Notes: a model not told the origin generated them from the letters alone. 64,000 nt of DNA from Agrostemma githago (GCA_958450325.1 OY288251.1:62575666-62639665), one strand, 5' to 3'; shown: positions 36,016 to 48,988, counted from the stretch's first letter. Translations and numbers: made by a program.

Positions 36016-39000
36016 TGACTGAGGCTTGGACAAGGCAAAAGTCAGAGTAGCTACCAGGTCAATCAAGGATTAAAACCTGGCAGCCTTCCGATCGGGTCGT
36101 TTAGGGTCCATTAGACCTGCGTGAAGGGCTCGCCAGCCATAGAATAGAAATCATACCTGAGTTGATGTTGATAATGTCGCGGGAGCTTGCCTAGGAAGCT
36201 ATGGGTGTATCTGTTTGCAGATACATCCTGTCTTAGAATTACGCGGGAGCTTTTCCACTAGGGAACTTAGAATTCTCGGGGAGTCTTGAGTGTACCTGTA
36301 TGCTGACATAATTTGTATGTAACATTTAGGCGAAACACTGACTCATGCTGGGGAAGAAAAAAAGTGATTTTTTCCGAAAAAATTTTGAAAAGGAGAATGC
36401 TGAAAATTTTTGGAAGTTTTGAAAACAAGGATGGCTGGGATGACTTTGATTCCTAATTGGATCCTGACATGGATTCCTAAAAATCCCCTGGTTAGGCCTG
36501 TATGCCTTGATGAAGTGTGATAAAATTTCCTATTCCCGTGGTGACTAGGAAAAGGATTTTCTCAAATGGCTAAGCTTTGCAAAAAATGAGAATTTGAAGA
36601 GAGAGATATACCGACAGACTCGACTCTGGACGCGAGAGGACGAGTTGACAGACACGACTTTTACTCTCTAAGGGTTAGACCGTGACTCGGTAGGGGGTAG
36701 GCCACCTAAGATGACAAGACACTTAAGTTGCGCTATTCCGTAGCCTAGGCGAGTGGCAACACAGTCGAACATCGAAATGGGAACGATCTGCTATAGGGGA
36801 ATTGCAGTAGTCTGTAATGAGACTGTTTTAGCAGTAACAATGCTGTAGTCTAGTGCTCCTTTTGAATTTTTGATTTTTGGGACATTTCCAAAGTGGGTAT
36901 TGCTCCGAGTCCTGACAGATTCTCGTCTTTGACTAAGCCGAGTACTAGGACACACTATAGAAAGGAGGCTAGATTTTTTGAATTTATCTGGATTTTGCGA
37001 GTAGATGGAGGTTTTCTGCCTAAGAGAAGCCCCCAGGACGACAAAGCTAGCTGTTGAGAACATGATGGTGTCGTGACCAGAATGATGGCGCTTTTTGAAT
37101 GTGTGTCAATGTGGGTGGTTGTGCCCTTGTTGAAAGGCTGCCTACGTATTCACGTGTAGTGAAATCAAACCAAGCCGTAGTTCAGTGGATTGAAAGATAT
37201 ATAATGGTGCCTAGTTTACTAGGGCTTTGTGTGTAACTAGCCACAGCGATGGTGTAGGCTAGGTGCATTCCCAGTGATGTCTTGATCAAAGGGCTAGAAT
37301 AGTTAGGATGTTGATCCTGTGGCTGTGAGCATTCTCCGGGATAGCCCCCAGAGGTGGTGTGAACTATTTGGGCATGTTCTATGCCGACTGCAAGTTGAGT
37401 TCCCGTGTTTGGGGCTGGTAACTGGTTTGAATGAGAAGAATTGGGATGGGATTTTAACGAGTTCTGCTCTCGGGGATTTTAATGAGTTCTGCTCTCGGGG
37501 ATTTGATGAGTTTTGCTCTCGAGGATTTTAACGAGTTTTGCTCTCGGGGATTTGATGAGTTTTGCTCTCGGGGATTTGATGAGTTTTGCTCTCGGGGATT
37601 TTAACGAGTTTTGCTCTCGGAATTGCATATGGTGATTGTGAATTCTGTTATGTAAAGGGGAAGTCGAGTAGAATGGCTCGAGCTTCGATTGGGCAGGTTT
37701 GATAATGCGGGATCTGATTTCCATGTCTGGCCCTAAAGGTTAGGGTGTATCCTATGAAGCTTGAATCCTCAAAATTCTGGGCTGTCTCTAGCCTAGGTCT
37801 CGAGAAGGTCTTGAGGGTTGTAATGTGGGAAGGCTAGATGTGGTGTTAGCTGACCAGCTTGACTGTCTCTCCCCTATTGGATGGTATGGGTATTGATAAT
37901 TTTTGAATTGACCGTTTCACGGTCATGGGTTTTTGAATTCTTTGGGTTGACCTCTTAGCCCCGGTCATGGGATTCTTCATTTGAGTTGACCGTGTCTGGT
38001 CGAGAGATGTTGATAATTCTTTTTTGATCATGGCCAGCTTTTTTGTTTTGGCCTTTTGCTTTTTTTTTCTCTTGATTTTTTTGTCCAGTTTTTTTTTGTC
38101 GGTCAGACTAACACCTAAGGTAGGGTTTGGTTAGTCTTATTGGAAGAGTGTTTATTGTGGGAAGTGGGCTTGCCTCCCGTCTTGAACCCAAACTAGAAGG
38201 CTACCCAGATTTGTCATAGGATTCGATATGCTCCTGCTACGGGTAGTTATGTGGCTTTCTATACCAGACATGGAATAGGTAAAAGGAAAACACGGGCTCG
38301 GTTTCCTGCAGTCATTATAGATGTGCCTATAATAGTCACGTGCGTGTGCTCACAGTGTATGATGGTGTTCATCATGTTCTCGGAAACACATAAGGAAAGT
38401 ATGTATGAGAAATAGAAAAGCTGATTTTATTGAAATGTGAAACGAGGACAGAATACAATTGACTCTGACTCTGACTTGGAAATGAGGATGTAGGGTATCC
38501 TAGACTCGAACTCAGACTTAGACTCGAATCAAATCCGGACTCGGATGCTCGGTTGGTTGCTTTTTTTTGGTAAGGTCTTTGATTGGAGAGAAAGACGGGT
38601 GCCACGACTCGCCTAAACTCGGCTTTGCGCAAGTGCAAGAGAGGGAGTCAAACTAGACACGGCCCGGGGTGACGGGTCGACAAAGACTCTTGGACCGGGA
38701 TACTCGAACGTTGATCTAGACGAGGTAACGACTGCGAATTGGACTCGAGCTGCATAAGGGTGAATCCGAAAATGGGGGCGACCGTGTTTGACCGTATCAC
38801 GTGCTCGGACCAACCGTGGTGACCTAACCCTAGGTGACTCGAGTATTCGTAGCATAGGTACGACTCGAAGAAGGCATCATAAGGACGCCGGTGCAGGATG
38901 AACGTAGGGTACCCCTTAAGGTGACCGTGGTTGACTGCCCGGGTGGAGGGATAGCCCCCGAGTGAGACTAAAGACTCAGATAGGACTCAGATGATGTGAC

Positions 39001-39095
39001 ATCTAAGTGACTCGAAAGTGGGGTACGTGAGACACGTGTAAGACAAGACCCTTAGAGCAACCGTGATTGATCGCTCCGCTGAAGGGTAGCCCCCC
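36016..39095 (-). mobile_element. Internal non-coding region of the Tat-like element
   Basis: No reverse transcriptase, protease, gag or integrase motif is seen in any frame. On the plus strand the string AGCCCCC followed by a GAGTGAG- or GAGGTGG-like end recurs near 37340, 38950 and 39090 and resembles the polypurine tract. A short tandem repeat lies at 37450-37620. Confidence 0.6.
37450..37620. repeat. Seven-copy 24-25 bp tandem repeat
   Basis: Seven units of GAGTT(C/T)TGCTCTCGGGGATTT type, alternating between TTAACGAG/TTAATGAG and TGATGAG spacers. Confidence 0.85.
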
Positions 39096-40065
39096 GAGTG
39101 AGGAAAAGACTAGACTAGAAAAAGACCGGAGACTGACTTCTAGATGGATGACCCGTAGACGGTGGGCCTTTCTTGGGATTCGGCAAAGTGGGCCTAGTCC
39201 CGTTCGAAGGAAGGTCTACGTGAGAATTCCCCAGACTTTGGACTCTAGTGTGTAAACGGGCTTCCCTTTGTAGGAGTCTGTCCTACGAAGGTGGGCCGTG
39301 CCTTGACAAATAAGGCGGACTGAGATGGGGTGGAGACCCGTGATATAAGATCGACGGAGTTTCGACGCTATAGATTCTAACTTATGACAAGACCCGACAC
39401 TGCTAAATACGGGAAGTCCTAAGAAGAAGAGGGTTTTGAAAAGAGAATTTGAATTTGAAAACCGAGCAAAGTCGGATTGGAAGGCCCGATTTTTTTTGAA
39501 AACCGAGAGAGAGGGTTATTGGGCCGAGATTTCGGGATTTTTTTTTGAAAAGGTTTGGACAGCATACCGGCTAAAAATAGGCTATTTTGAGTCAAAATCA
39601 TAAGTCCTAAATTCGGCAGCTTTCCGGATTTTGAAAAAGTAGATGGGTTTGAAAAGATGTAATATTTTGAAAAATGACGGTTTTTGAAAAGACCAAAGAA
39701 GATCAAGTAGCATGTAGTCATAGAAACAGTATAACGACGCCATGTATGCTCTTAGTCTAAGTCTCGGTCGGTCTAATAGGGTCTATACCAACAACGATGG
39801 CTTTCTCGTACTGAGGACGGACTCCCTAAGCCGAGTTGGTCTTAGGACATGCCGCAAAGTCTAAACGAGTTCCGCCATTGAAGTCTTTAGTGCATCCAAG
39901 TGGGAATGCACCGTGGTATAGTGGGACGTCGGTCACAAGTAACCGGCCCGGGATAGAACGGGGTTATGCATGAACCATTGAACTAAAACGTGTACATTAC
40001 TAATCGAACGATTTCTTTTCGAGTCTCACCCTGAGGATGCCGATGGTAAGTGACACATCAGTTAA
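39096..40065 (-). mobile_element. Leader region of the Tat-like element
   Basis: Transcribed leader between primer binding site and internal region. It corresponds to 55591-56553 of the coding element. No coding frame of note. Confidence 0.7.
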
Positions 40066-40083
40066 TCCCCAGCGGAGTCGCCA
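40066..40083 (-). promoter_or_regulatory. Primer binding site of the Tat-like element
   Basis: Minus strand TGGCGACTCCGCTGGGGA, three bases inside the 5' LTR. Tat/Ogre elements are usually primed by tRNA-Arg. I infer that here and did not align it to a tRNA. Confidence 0.75.
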
Positions 40084-40086
40084 AAT

Positions 40087-42485
40087 TGTGAACATGACGT
40101 AGGTCCACCCCGACGCGGCAAAGCGCGGGTTTTGGGGAGGCGATAGAATTTCCATATGAGATGGATCGAATAGAATTTTAAATCGAAGTAGGAGTCGCCA
40201 CCGAATTTTATGGTTATTCGGAACCATTCGAACCCACTCTATGTCGTAGTGGGCCATACTTAAAGCCTGGCCCATTTTCGATGTGAGAGTTTATTGGGTT
40301 CGTCCCTTAGCATATCGATACCGATGCCGACTGGGCGGTTAATCGTATATTGAATGACTCTCGTTGCCAATGGTTTCGGACATCCGGAAACCACGGTTCT
40401 GAGTAAGGGGTGAGGGTACGTGTTGGGAAGTTCAGCGAGAACACCCAACCCCGCCCGCACTTAGCGGCCTTTACTAAGATATCGTTCGGTTTTGTGTACA
40501 CGCGTTAGTTCGACGATGAAATGATATGCAGAGATTATTTTCCTAAGACATGTGAGGAAAATAAATAAATGGGTTGCTAAGTCGTTTAATGCATGTTAAA
40601 CTACTAACGTCAAAGTTATTTAGCATGTGAGTTCGTTTTAGTCTAATAAAACGATAAAAAGAAAATATGAGGATAATTCGCTACAAACACGAGAAAACGG
40701 GTTAGTAACGATTGAAATAATAATATAGGAAATTGAAATCGAGAAAATAAGAATTAATCGAAATCTGAAAAATATCGTTAAAAACGTTGTTTTGTATAAA
40801 ACACGATGTTCGAGAAAGAAATAAAAAAAGAAAAAAGGTAGGTCTCGGCCGAGAACCGCGCGACTCGCCCGAGACTCATGCGGGTCGCGTGGCGGCCTGA
40901 AATCAACAACGTTTTTTAGAAAATTTTGATTAAATCGCGTACGAATATCGCATAATTCGTACTCGACTTAATATTCTCGATATTCGTTATATTCGATAGT
41001 TGATTATCAAATATTTAGAAAAGTTTTAGAAAAGAGGTGAATTTAGAAATCGTTTCGTAAAATAATAAAAATAAACGAGCGAAAACTTAAAAAAATAGAA
41101 TCGGGTCAGACTCGGGCGCGAGTCGCCTGGACCGGGCGCGACTCGCACGCGAGTCTGTCCTTTTTTATTTTTTGTCGAAAATCGTTATAAATCGCGTACA
41201 AATATGGATTAATTTATACTCGGTTTAAATTTTCGATATTCGTCGTATTCGATATTCGATTATGAAATCGATATCGAATAGTCGGAACGACTTTAGAAAA
41301 AGTTTTGAAAAAGTTTGTTTTTGGACGAAAAAATAGAAAAAAGATTTTGAACGAAAAAAGTTGTAAAAAGATGTAACGATTTCGTCGAAAACTTAATATA
41401 ATTCTTTTTGATATGATATTCGATTATATAGAATCGATATCATATTTTAAGAATATTCGACATAAGAAAATAGTTTTAATAGTATCGATATTAGAAAATA
41501 AAAAGAAGGACCGACACAAGACCCATAAGAAAAAACGAGAGAAAGGGGAGAGAAAAGGGAAGAGACGGGTTTGATTTGCACCCTCAACCTACCTGCTTTG
41601 TGTTCTCGGTATAAGGCTCGTCGGACGGTGGCTTAGACACGGGAGCGTCGAGATGATGTGGGTGAGCTAAGGTGTCGGTTTTTTGGAGCGTTTTTGTGTG
41701 TGTATGAGGCGTGGGATCGGCCGGTTTGGACGGGATCGGTTTCGTCGGATTTTTGGAATTACTTCCGGATTACGTCGGGACTTCGAATGTCGTTTTTTTG
41801 GCTGCTGAAAACTTAGGATTTTCTCGGTATTTTCAGTCTGATTTTTTTTGTGTATAAATCGTCTTTTGAGGTTGAAGGGAGGGTCCTATTTATAGGAACC
41901 GAGATGGTCTTGTTTGTGTGACAAGAAACACCGGTTTGGATAGGAAATACGAGAGTTCGTGAGGGAATAAACTTCTCGTTTCTTAGAGAAGAAGCCAAAG
42001 ACTTGGCTGGCTGGGGTGATATCTCGGCTGTTTCAGCCGAGTATCTGAGCTTGGGTGGTATTCCGTTTCGGTTTCCGGATAGAATTCCTACTTGCGATCG
42101 AACTCTACTTAAACGGAATTGTTTATTATTTTTGTATGGCTGATTTTTTGGTGTTTGAGTCCGAATCAAACCGTGTAGTGTCACGGCCAGCTCGTGTGAC
42201 TCGGGAAAAAATATCTTTGACCGGGTTTGACTCGGTCGCTAAAAGACGGTTTTACCCCTAGTGACGGTTTCGACCCAAATTAGTGTTATTTGACTCGAAA
42301 CGACCCACTGGGCCTGGATTTGAGGTCCGTTTTGTGAGATTTGTACTCCTTAAAATGTCTAAACCAAGTGTCCATGATTACAAGCCCATATCCGAGTCTG
42401 TCAAAGCACGTTTACGTCCTATCATCATCGGGTGTTTGGCGGGAACTACTATAGACACCTGGCGGTCAAAATGTGGGTGTCTACA
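40087..42485 (-). repeat. 5' LTR of the non-autonomous Tat-like element
   Basis: 2399 bp, the transcription-driving copy, with a TATA box at 41885-41896. It differs from the 3' LTR by scattered single-base changes and length changes in T-runs. Confidence 0.92.
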
Positions 42486-42490
42486 GTATG
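42486..42490. repeat. Target site duplication GTATG, right copy
   Basis: Exact match to 33598-33602. Confidence 0.9.
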
Positions 42491-42665
42491 GAAATGGATG
42501 GTTTTTCAAAATATAAATGAGAATCAATTGTTGATGAAAACTAGGCACCACTAACGTGAAATATCTTGCCAAAATAAGATGATAAGGAGTATGAAAAGTT
42601 TTGTTACTAATGCAACAATGAATGAAAAGAATTTATCTTATGTTTACGTTTTAACGTGACAATAT
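42491..42665. other. Short AT-rich remnant between elements
   Basis: Continuation of the sequence interrupted at 33602. No gene, and its own right boundary is the LTR at 42666. Confidence 0.5.
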
Positions 42666-44809
42666 TGTAATACCCATGATAAGTCAAACCGAGTCGAGAC
42701 GGTAAAACCAACTTGAACCGTTAGTCAAACCCGAATAATTAAGCCTTAAATCGTCTAGAACCGAGCAAGCATATTAACACGGCCTTACTTAATGGGCCAC
42801 GATCAAACAAACTCGTGTTATATACTCACACATTATACTAATAACCCTAGTCTATTATTCACTCCCCTATATATATATCTACTACTCACACCCCGTATTA
42901 TATTAACCTAGACTAATCTACACCCCACCTACATATATAATTAGGAACGGCGCGTACCAGTCTCCTTATACACACTGCCACCGATCAGCACACGTGCAGG
43001 AGGGAGGAGAGTGAACGAAGGACTTTAGGTAACCTCGATTTTCTTGCATCGTGGATTGAAAGTTAGTGTCAATATAGGGGTCGGGAATGATTTTTGTCGG
43101 GATACTTATCGTCATCGATGTTGGTCATATTGCTACTATTTACGGTTTCCTTCGTTATTATTACACGTAAATAGTATTGTTAGTATTATTGCTTGTGCCG
43201 CCCGTAGTCGTAATTGTTGCCGGTCCGGTTGAGAGTAGCGTGTAGTATTGTTGTGTCTCATGTCGGGTAGTGGGGTTGTCGATGTGGTACAGTTGTCGTC
43301 GGATCATTGTTGTCACAGGCTGCGGTGGAGGGGAAGAAGGGTCATGGAGAGTATGAGGTTAAATGGCTTTAGAGTTAGTGTATCACTTGCACGATGATGA
43401 TGAAGGATGGACTATATTCCCATATGATAACATATGTTGTGTTAATTAATAGATTTGGCAAAATGGGAAAAAATGGGGTATGCTAAAGAAGTACGTATTA
43501 TGTAACATTTACAGAGTCAGAGTGTGTCATGATTGGGGTTACTGTATTGGTTTTATTGTTGGTGCAATTCGTGTCGGGTTTGGCGTATGTGAATTCGTAT
43601 GCCTTGATTGTGAGGAGGATGACGAGCGTAAATTATTATGATGCATTGTAGGAACAAAAAGGGGGCTGACAGTTACTAGCTAATACTAATCATGATAGTA
43701 GCAATATATGGTTTTGTTATTAGTATATTGTTGGTATTAGTATATGGTTGGTTGTAGGTTATATTATTATTATTAGGTTATATTGTGGGCAGGGTAGTAA
43801 TAACAATAACAGTACTAGTAGTTCTAGTTTAATTTAATTAGAATGTGTCAAGTTCGTGTTATAGATCAAATACGTTATGACCGGTGTTAATGTAAATGTA
43901 TAATATTTTACTAGGATCGGACTTCGTAGAATTTCCGTGGTGATTTATACTAGCGACGCTGTGGTGACCTGCTAATTAGGTAAGGTTCTCCTTACTTAGA
44001 ATATGTTAATATTATTATGCATGTATGAATTACGAGTACGATGTGATATTGTGATAATATGATTAATGTTGAATATTGGTGGAAGAATGATTGTTGAATA
44101 TTGATATATTGGAGTTGGTGAGGCTAGCTTTAGACCTAGCCGGGACCTTTGATCACGGTCCCCTCCCTGATTTCTCCTCGCGGGTTGTTGAACCTGTGGG
44201 GGGTGTGCACACTCGGAATGAAAGGGCCTGCCAGAAGAGTTGAGATGAGAATATTGAGATGTGAATATTGATTGGTACCATGATGGTACTGAGGATGTGG
44301 AGATGACATTATTAATTGGTACCGATGATGGTACTAAGATTGTTGAGATTTGTTGTTTCATATTCCGTACCTGTATATTAGTGATAGCATGTTCTAATCG
44401 TGTTTCATTGTCTAAATTGTCACCCTATTTTATTGGGGCCCTGCGACGATCCAATTGACATTTCCGGTCCTTTGGGGAGCAGAGTATTGATGCAGATATG
44501 GACCATTGATGTGTGCTAACTGAAGGGGATTGCTGTTCGGGAAGGGAGTGTGTGGTCATCGTTGTTATACTCTTAGCATGTTTCCATTACTAGTACTTAA
44601 TAGACCGTTTAATTCATGTAGTTGTTTTGGGTTTTGTAACCATACTTATTCTCGAACTTGGTTTGCATCTTTTGAATAATCTATTAAACTCGGGTGTGTT
44701 TCAGTATTGTGTTGTGATGGGACTACTGCCTCGGTTAACCCGAGATGATAACACTCTCATTTATCCGGGAAGGTCTAGTTAAGGCTCTTGGATAAACGGG
44801 GGTGTTACA
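42666..44809 (+). mobile_element. Probable solo LTR (about 2.1 kb)
   Basis: It begins TGTAATACCC and ends GGGTGTTACA, a 10-bp terminal inverted repeat with one mismatch and TG...CA ends. A TATA run lies at 42869-42879. No primer binding site follows and no polypurine tract precedes it. Flanking bases AATAT and GAATA do not form a clean duplication. It is probably a Ty3/gypsy LTR left after recombination. No coding frame is supported inside. Confidence 0.6.
44271..44352. repeat. Tandem pair, period 44 bp
   Basis: ATTGGTACC...GATGGTACT...GAT(G)TG occurs at 44271 and 44315 inside the solo LTR. Confidence 0.65.
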
Positions 44810-45124
44810 GAATAGGTGTTGTGTGCTAAATTTAGACCGTTTTTCCCCTCATTGAGACCCGTTTTTCCCTCATTTTGCGAGTCTTGAGTGCGATTATCGC
44901 CATATTTTGAGTAAATCTCGCATTAGCGTCCCTCTTGTGCGTTTTACGTGTTTTTGGTAGTTTTTTCTATCATTTTGATAGGATTTTGCACCGAAAATTA
45001 CGATCGTGCTTCCACGAGTACAAGAGAAGGGAATACCGTCCAAAGAGTGAAGCACACAACTTAAAGTTTAAAGTCATCCAATCAATCAACGAAGAATGCG
45101 ACAAGAAAGAGGCCAAGAAAAATG

Positions 45125-45330
45125 ACCGGGCGAAATTTCACCCGGTGAAACACCACCGGGCAAAATTTCACCCGACGGTGAAAGCGTCTCCCAAAGATTT
45201 TCCGAGACCTCCCCACCGGGCGAATCTGACCGGGCGAAATTTCGCCCACCGGGTGAAATTTCGCCTATGGAGAGAAGAGCCGGAAAATGCAAAAATGGAA
45301 GAAAATCTGACCGGGTGAAATTTCACCCGG
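45125..45330. repeat. Palindrome cluster in the Athila-type LTR
   Basis: Several copies of a CCGGG(T/C)GAAATTTC(A/G)CCCGG-type palindrome. The one at 45311-45330 is perfect over 20 bp, and those at 45125, 45165 and 45230 are imperfect. They lie about 130 bp upstream of the TATA run. Confidence 0.8.
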
Positions 45331-45453
45331 TGGGAATTATCGTCAAGTTCGCAGGGCAAAGTTTCACCCTATGAAGATGCTAAGGGAGATTGTCTCACTA
45401 ATGGAGCATAAAGTTGGATTTGGGTTTAGGTTAAATACTCATTAAGAGATTAC

Positions 45454-45462
45454 TATATATAT
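45454..45462 (+). promoter_or_regulatory. TATA box of the Athila-type LTR
   Basis: TATATATAT in the middle of the LTR, the expected place for the U3/R boundary. Confidence 0.5.
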
Positions 45463-46529
45463 GTCTACCCTACTTAGTTGCCTATTACCTCTCCATTATG
45501 CTAAGGAGGGAAGACATTACACCACTCCACCATCCTATTACACCATCTTAGTAGTAGTATTCTAGTAGAAAATCCTCCATAATTCTAGTAGTTTACATAG
45601 TAATTAGTAGTAGATCTACATAGTTTACATCAACAATTCTCTAGATTACAAGTTTGTAGAAGATTATTCAAGTTTTATTTGAAGATTTGTTGGGTTTATT
45701 GTAGGATTAGTGACAAGTTCTCCATCTTATTCATCAAAGATTCAATCTTTATTCATGATATCTTCTTATTTCTTGTAGATCTCCATAGTTGGTATACTTC
45801 TCTTCCACTCTCTAATCTCTAGTCTAGTTTTAATGTTATTTTCTCATCATTATCTTGTCTAGATCATATTAGTGTTGATAGTTTCATTAGATCTATTTAA
45901 TATGCATGTTGTAGAGATTTTCCCCTTAGTCAATGTTTTGTTGCTTTCCATAATGATTAGTGAGTAGATTTCTTGTTGGGGAGTTTAGGGATGAGGACTT
46001 GGACTATTTGAATTTAGGGGTAATGGTGGGTTGCTTGCGTGTTGGTTTATCTTATTTATGGTGTTATGTCATTGTTGTTTTAGTCCGACCAACTAGACCG
46101 ACCTTGACTAATTTCTATCAATATGAGGAAACTCGGGGTAGAAATTACCATGACTAGGGACTTACCCTCATTCACCGCGAAAGCGGGTTTTTAGGTGAGT
46201 TTATCAATATTGCGACAAAAACTCGATCCCGACCTTCTTAGACTCCGAGTACCGAATCCAGACTTCTCCCTAACACCTTTTCCCTAGATTGACCACCTCT
46301 AGCTATCATCGTAGTGATTCCTCTAGTATAGACTCGACCCTTAGAAAACCCCCCTCTAGACATCAAACACGACACTTTAAACCCGTTATTATCACACCGT
46401 TCCCTGTGGACCGACCTCGACTTACCACGATTACTTGTTTGTTTTTGTGTGTCATCTCGAGTCTTATAAATATTGTTTTTGATCCCCCGTCCTTCGTTAA
46501 CGACCGATCCGATTGGGTGGCGATCAAAG

Positions 46530-46547
46530 TGGCGCCGTTGCCGGGGA
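46530..46547 (+). promoter_or_regulatory. Primer binding site (tRNA-Asp type)
   Basis: TGGCGCCGTTGCCGGGGA, complementary to the 3' end of plant tRNA-Asp and typical of Athila elements. Confidence 0.88.
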
Positions 46548-46654
46548 ACGGCGAGTAGATATTGAGTTTTTAGTTGTTTTGTTCGATTCTTTTCCCTTCT
46601 CTCTTTTCCCTAGTACCGTGAGGTGCTAGGAGTCTCATCGTTTAATTGAGTTTT

Positions 46655-48988
46655 ATGCCCAGGAACACGTCATCGCCCTTGTGGTTCGATCCGGAGCCGG
46701 AAAGGACTTTTAGAGCATTGCGTTTTCGGGGAAATAACTCAACCACCATCATTCCACATCCTTCATTATCACCTCCTAACCTTAATCCCATCCTACCACA
46801 TACACCTTCACCTTCTACACCTTCTATATCACATAATTCCACTCCAAATAACCCTTCCATACCTTCCACTTCACAAAATTCACCACCATCACCGAAAACT
46901 CCACCACAAAATCAAAATCCATCCCCTCCAAATTCACCAAATTCAAATCCACCATCACCACCAATCCAACAAATGGCGACTTTCGCCTCTCATTCCCAAC
47001 TCACACATGAAGAAACACCTTCTCCCGTCAATTTCGGAGAGATTCCCGAGAATTATGAATCAAAAGCTTCTTTGACAAATGCGGTTCAACAAGACACTTT
47101 TCACGGTTTTTCTCAAGAAGATGCTCAAGAGCACATTGCTTCATTTAAAGAAAAATTAGTAGGAGCCCGTCTCAATGAACTAACTTCATGCCAATTGCAT
47201 CGTTTATTATTTCCGAAGACCTTGAGAGATGGAGCTCGTAGATGGCGCCATCCCGCTAACACTTTCACAACATGGGCTCAACTATCTAATGCCTTCTTGG
47301 AGAAATATTTCCCGCCGTAAAAGACTAACCAATATTGCATGGAGATACAAACATTCAAGCAAGATGAATTTGAAAGCCTAAGTGAGGCTTGGGAAAGATT
47401 TAGAGATTTGTTGCGCAAATGTCCACATCATGGAATACCCGATTGGCTAACTACCCAAACATTTTATAACACCCTTTCATCTAGAACCAAGGAGAACCTC
47501 AATTCGACCGCCGGAGGAGACTTCTCTTCTCTCACCGATGAGGCGTCTAAAAATCTTATTGAGAAGATGGCAAGGAGTGATTCAAGAATGGGTCAATCAA
47601 GGGATTCTAGAAAGAAAGTTGAAGTGAACTCATCTACGAGTTCTAACGAATTGAAATTTCAAACGGAACTTGAAGAATTGAAAAAGAGAATGGATGCCAT
47701 GAGTTCAAATCCTAATCCTAGAGGTATGTACCAAATTCAAGGGAGTGTTCCACCAAGGCAACCATCACCTCCAAAGCAATTAACATGGGAAGTTCAATGT
47801 GATCATTGTGGCAATCATGGTCATGATTCTAGCTTTTGCATTCCTAATGAAGAAGTTTATATTGAAGAGCCAAATGAAGTTCAAGCTATACAAGCATATG
47901 GGCAAAGACCTCAATTTCATCCTTTTTCTAATACTTACAATGCCGGCACAATATTTCATCCTAATTTCTCTTATGGAAATCAAAATGTTCAAAATCCAAT
48001 GCTGCGTGCCCAAGGGAGTCAAATGAGGCCATTCAATCAAAGTCAACAAAGGCCCTTTAATCAAGGTCCTCCAAAGATGCCCCCATATATGCCTCCTCAT
48101 CAAAGGAGCAACTTCAATCAACAAGCTAGCAACTTCCATGTTCCTAACAACTACAACAATTACCAAAATCAACATAGTAATCATTTCAATCATGGATACA
48201 ATCAAGGGTCCCAAGGAAATTTCCATGGAAACCAAGGTTACAATCAACCACCATTTAATCAACCCTCTCAATCTTATGGCCAACCAAACAATTCTCAAAT
48301 TGGTCAAGGGGGACCTTCTTGGGAGAGCTATAATGATTTGCAAAGAACTGTTGGGCAACTATGGAATGAACACCAAGATACCAAGGCAAGGCTAAAAGTT
48401 TGGGAATCACAAGAAGCAACAAAAGCCTTAGCCGCACCAATTCATCCACCCCATGGTTTGCCCGGCCAACCCCAAAACCCAAGAGATTCTTCGCACCAAG
48501 CAAATGCCGTCATTTTGAGAGGTGGCAAGGAACTTGAGGACCCATACGAGAATTTGAACACCAAAAGTACCCCATCCAAAGTCAATCAACCAAGTGCACC
48601 ACAAGAATCATCTCCCACTTCCCCCAAACAAAACCGGGGAATACAAGCGGAGTTTGATATCCTCCAAAATGCGGTGAAAGAACAAAGAGAACAAAGAAAG
48701 AAGAAAGAGAAAATGGAAGCGGAAGAAGCAAAAAAGAAAGAGGCGGAGCGATTAGCCGAAGAAGAAGAAGAACCCAATGTTCCACCGCCTCCCACTTTTG
48801 TCCCTCCATTGCCTTTTCCCGAGCGAGCTAAGCCACACAAAGAGAATGCTCAATTTAGCCGTTTCGTGGATATGTTGAAGAAAGTAGAGGTATCTTTACC
48901 CTTCACCGAGGTAATCTCTCAAATGCCCCTCTATTCTAAGTTTTTGAAAGATGTCTTAACTAAAAAAAGAACAATAGAGGATAAATAA
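46655..48988 (+). pseudogene. Athila-type gag, one in-frame stop
   Basis: Starts at ATG 46655 (MPRNTSSPLW), with a Pro/Ser/Asn-rich N-terminus. The retroviral-type gag core follows, with a FPP end near 47317 where a TAA (47318-47320) stops the frame. The same frame resumes at once and continues with EAWERFRDLLRKCPHH, a hallmark of Athila gag. A CCHC zinc knuckle (CDHCGNHGHDSSFC) lies at 47798-47839, followed by a long Asn/Gln/Pro-rich stretch and a charged Glu/Lys coiled-coil-like segment (about 48660-48780). A second TAA (48986-48988) separates it from the protease part. Gag would form the particle and package RNA, but this copy is broken. Confidence 0.82.

Larger units (their letters stand above)
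33603..42485 (-). mobile_element. Complete non-autonomous Ty3/gypsy Tat-like element
   Basis: An 8.9-kb element in minus orientation with two 2.4-kb LTRs (TG...CA), a 5-bp target duplication, a primer binding site, a leader of about 1 kb that matches the coding element at 55591-56553, and a purine-rich tract before the 3' LTR. It has no gag, protease, RT or integrase. Where the partner begins gag-pol, this element has about 3.1 kb of unrelated non-coding sequence. By eye the two LTRs differ at about a dozen positions in 2400, so the insertion is recent. It would need proteins from a relative to move. Confidence 0.9.
44817..46526 (+). repeat. 5' LTR of the Athila-type element
   Basis: About 1.7 kb. 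The start is TG at 44817 or 44822 (undecided because no 3' LTR is available), and the end is CA at 46526, three bases before the primer site. It contains a palindrome cluster (45125-45330) and a TATA run at 45454-45462. No gene inside is supported. Confidence 0.7.

Noticed and set aside
37450..37620. CRISPR-like array
   Set aside because: The unit is 24-25 bp with no unique spacers and lies in a plant retrotransposon, so it is a simple tandem repeat.
38450..38560. Ser/Gln-rich minus-strand frame in the non-autonomous element resembling the Ser/Glu linker of the coding element
   Set aside because: The likeness is limited to a GAGTCTGAGT-type low-complexity run, and the surrounding frame shows no gag-pol similarity.
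42666..44809. Complete LTR retrotransposon starting at the solo LTR
   Set aside because: No primer binding site follows the LTR end at 44809, and the next element has different LTR sequence and its own primer site.
46646..46654. Non-ATG start (TTG) for the Athila gag
   Set aside because: A proper ATG at 46655 in the same frame gives the usual short MPR-type N-terminus.
47780..48358. 192-codon minus-strand frame opposite the Athila gag
   Set aside because: It is the shadow of the Asn/Gln-rich gag segment on the other strand and has no independent support.
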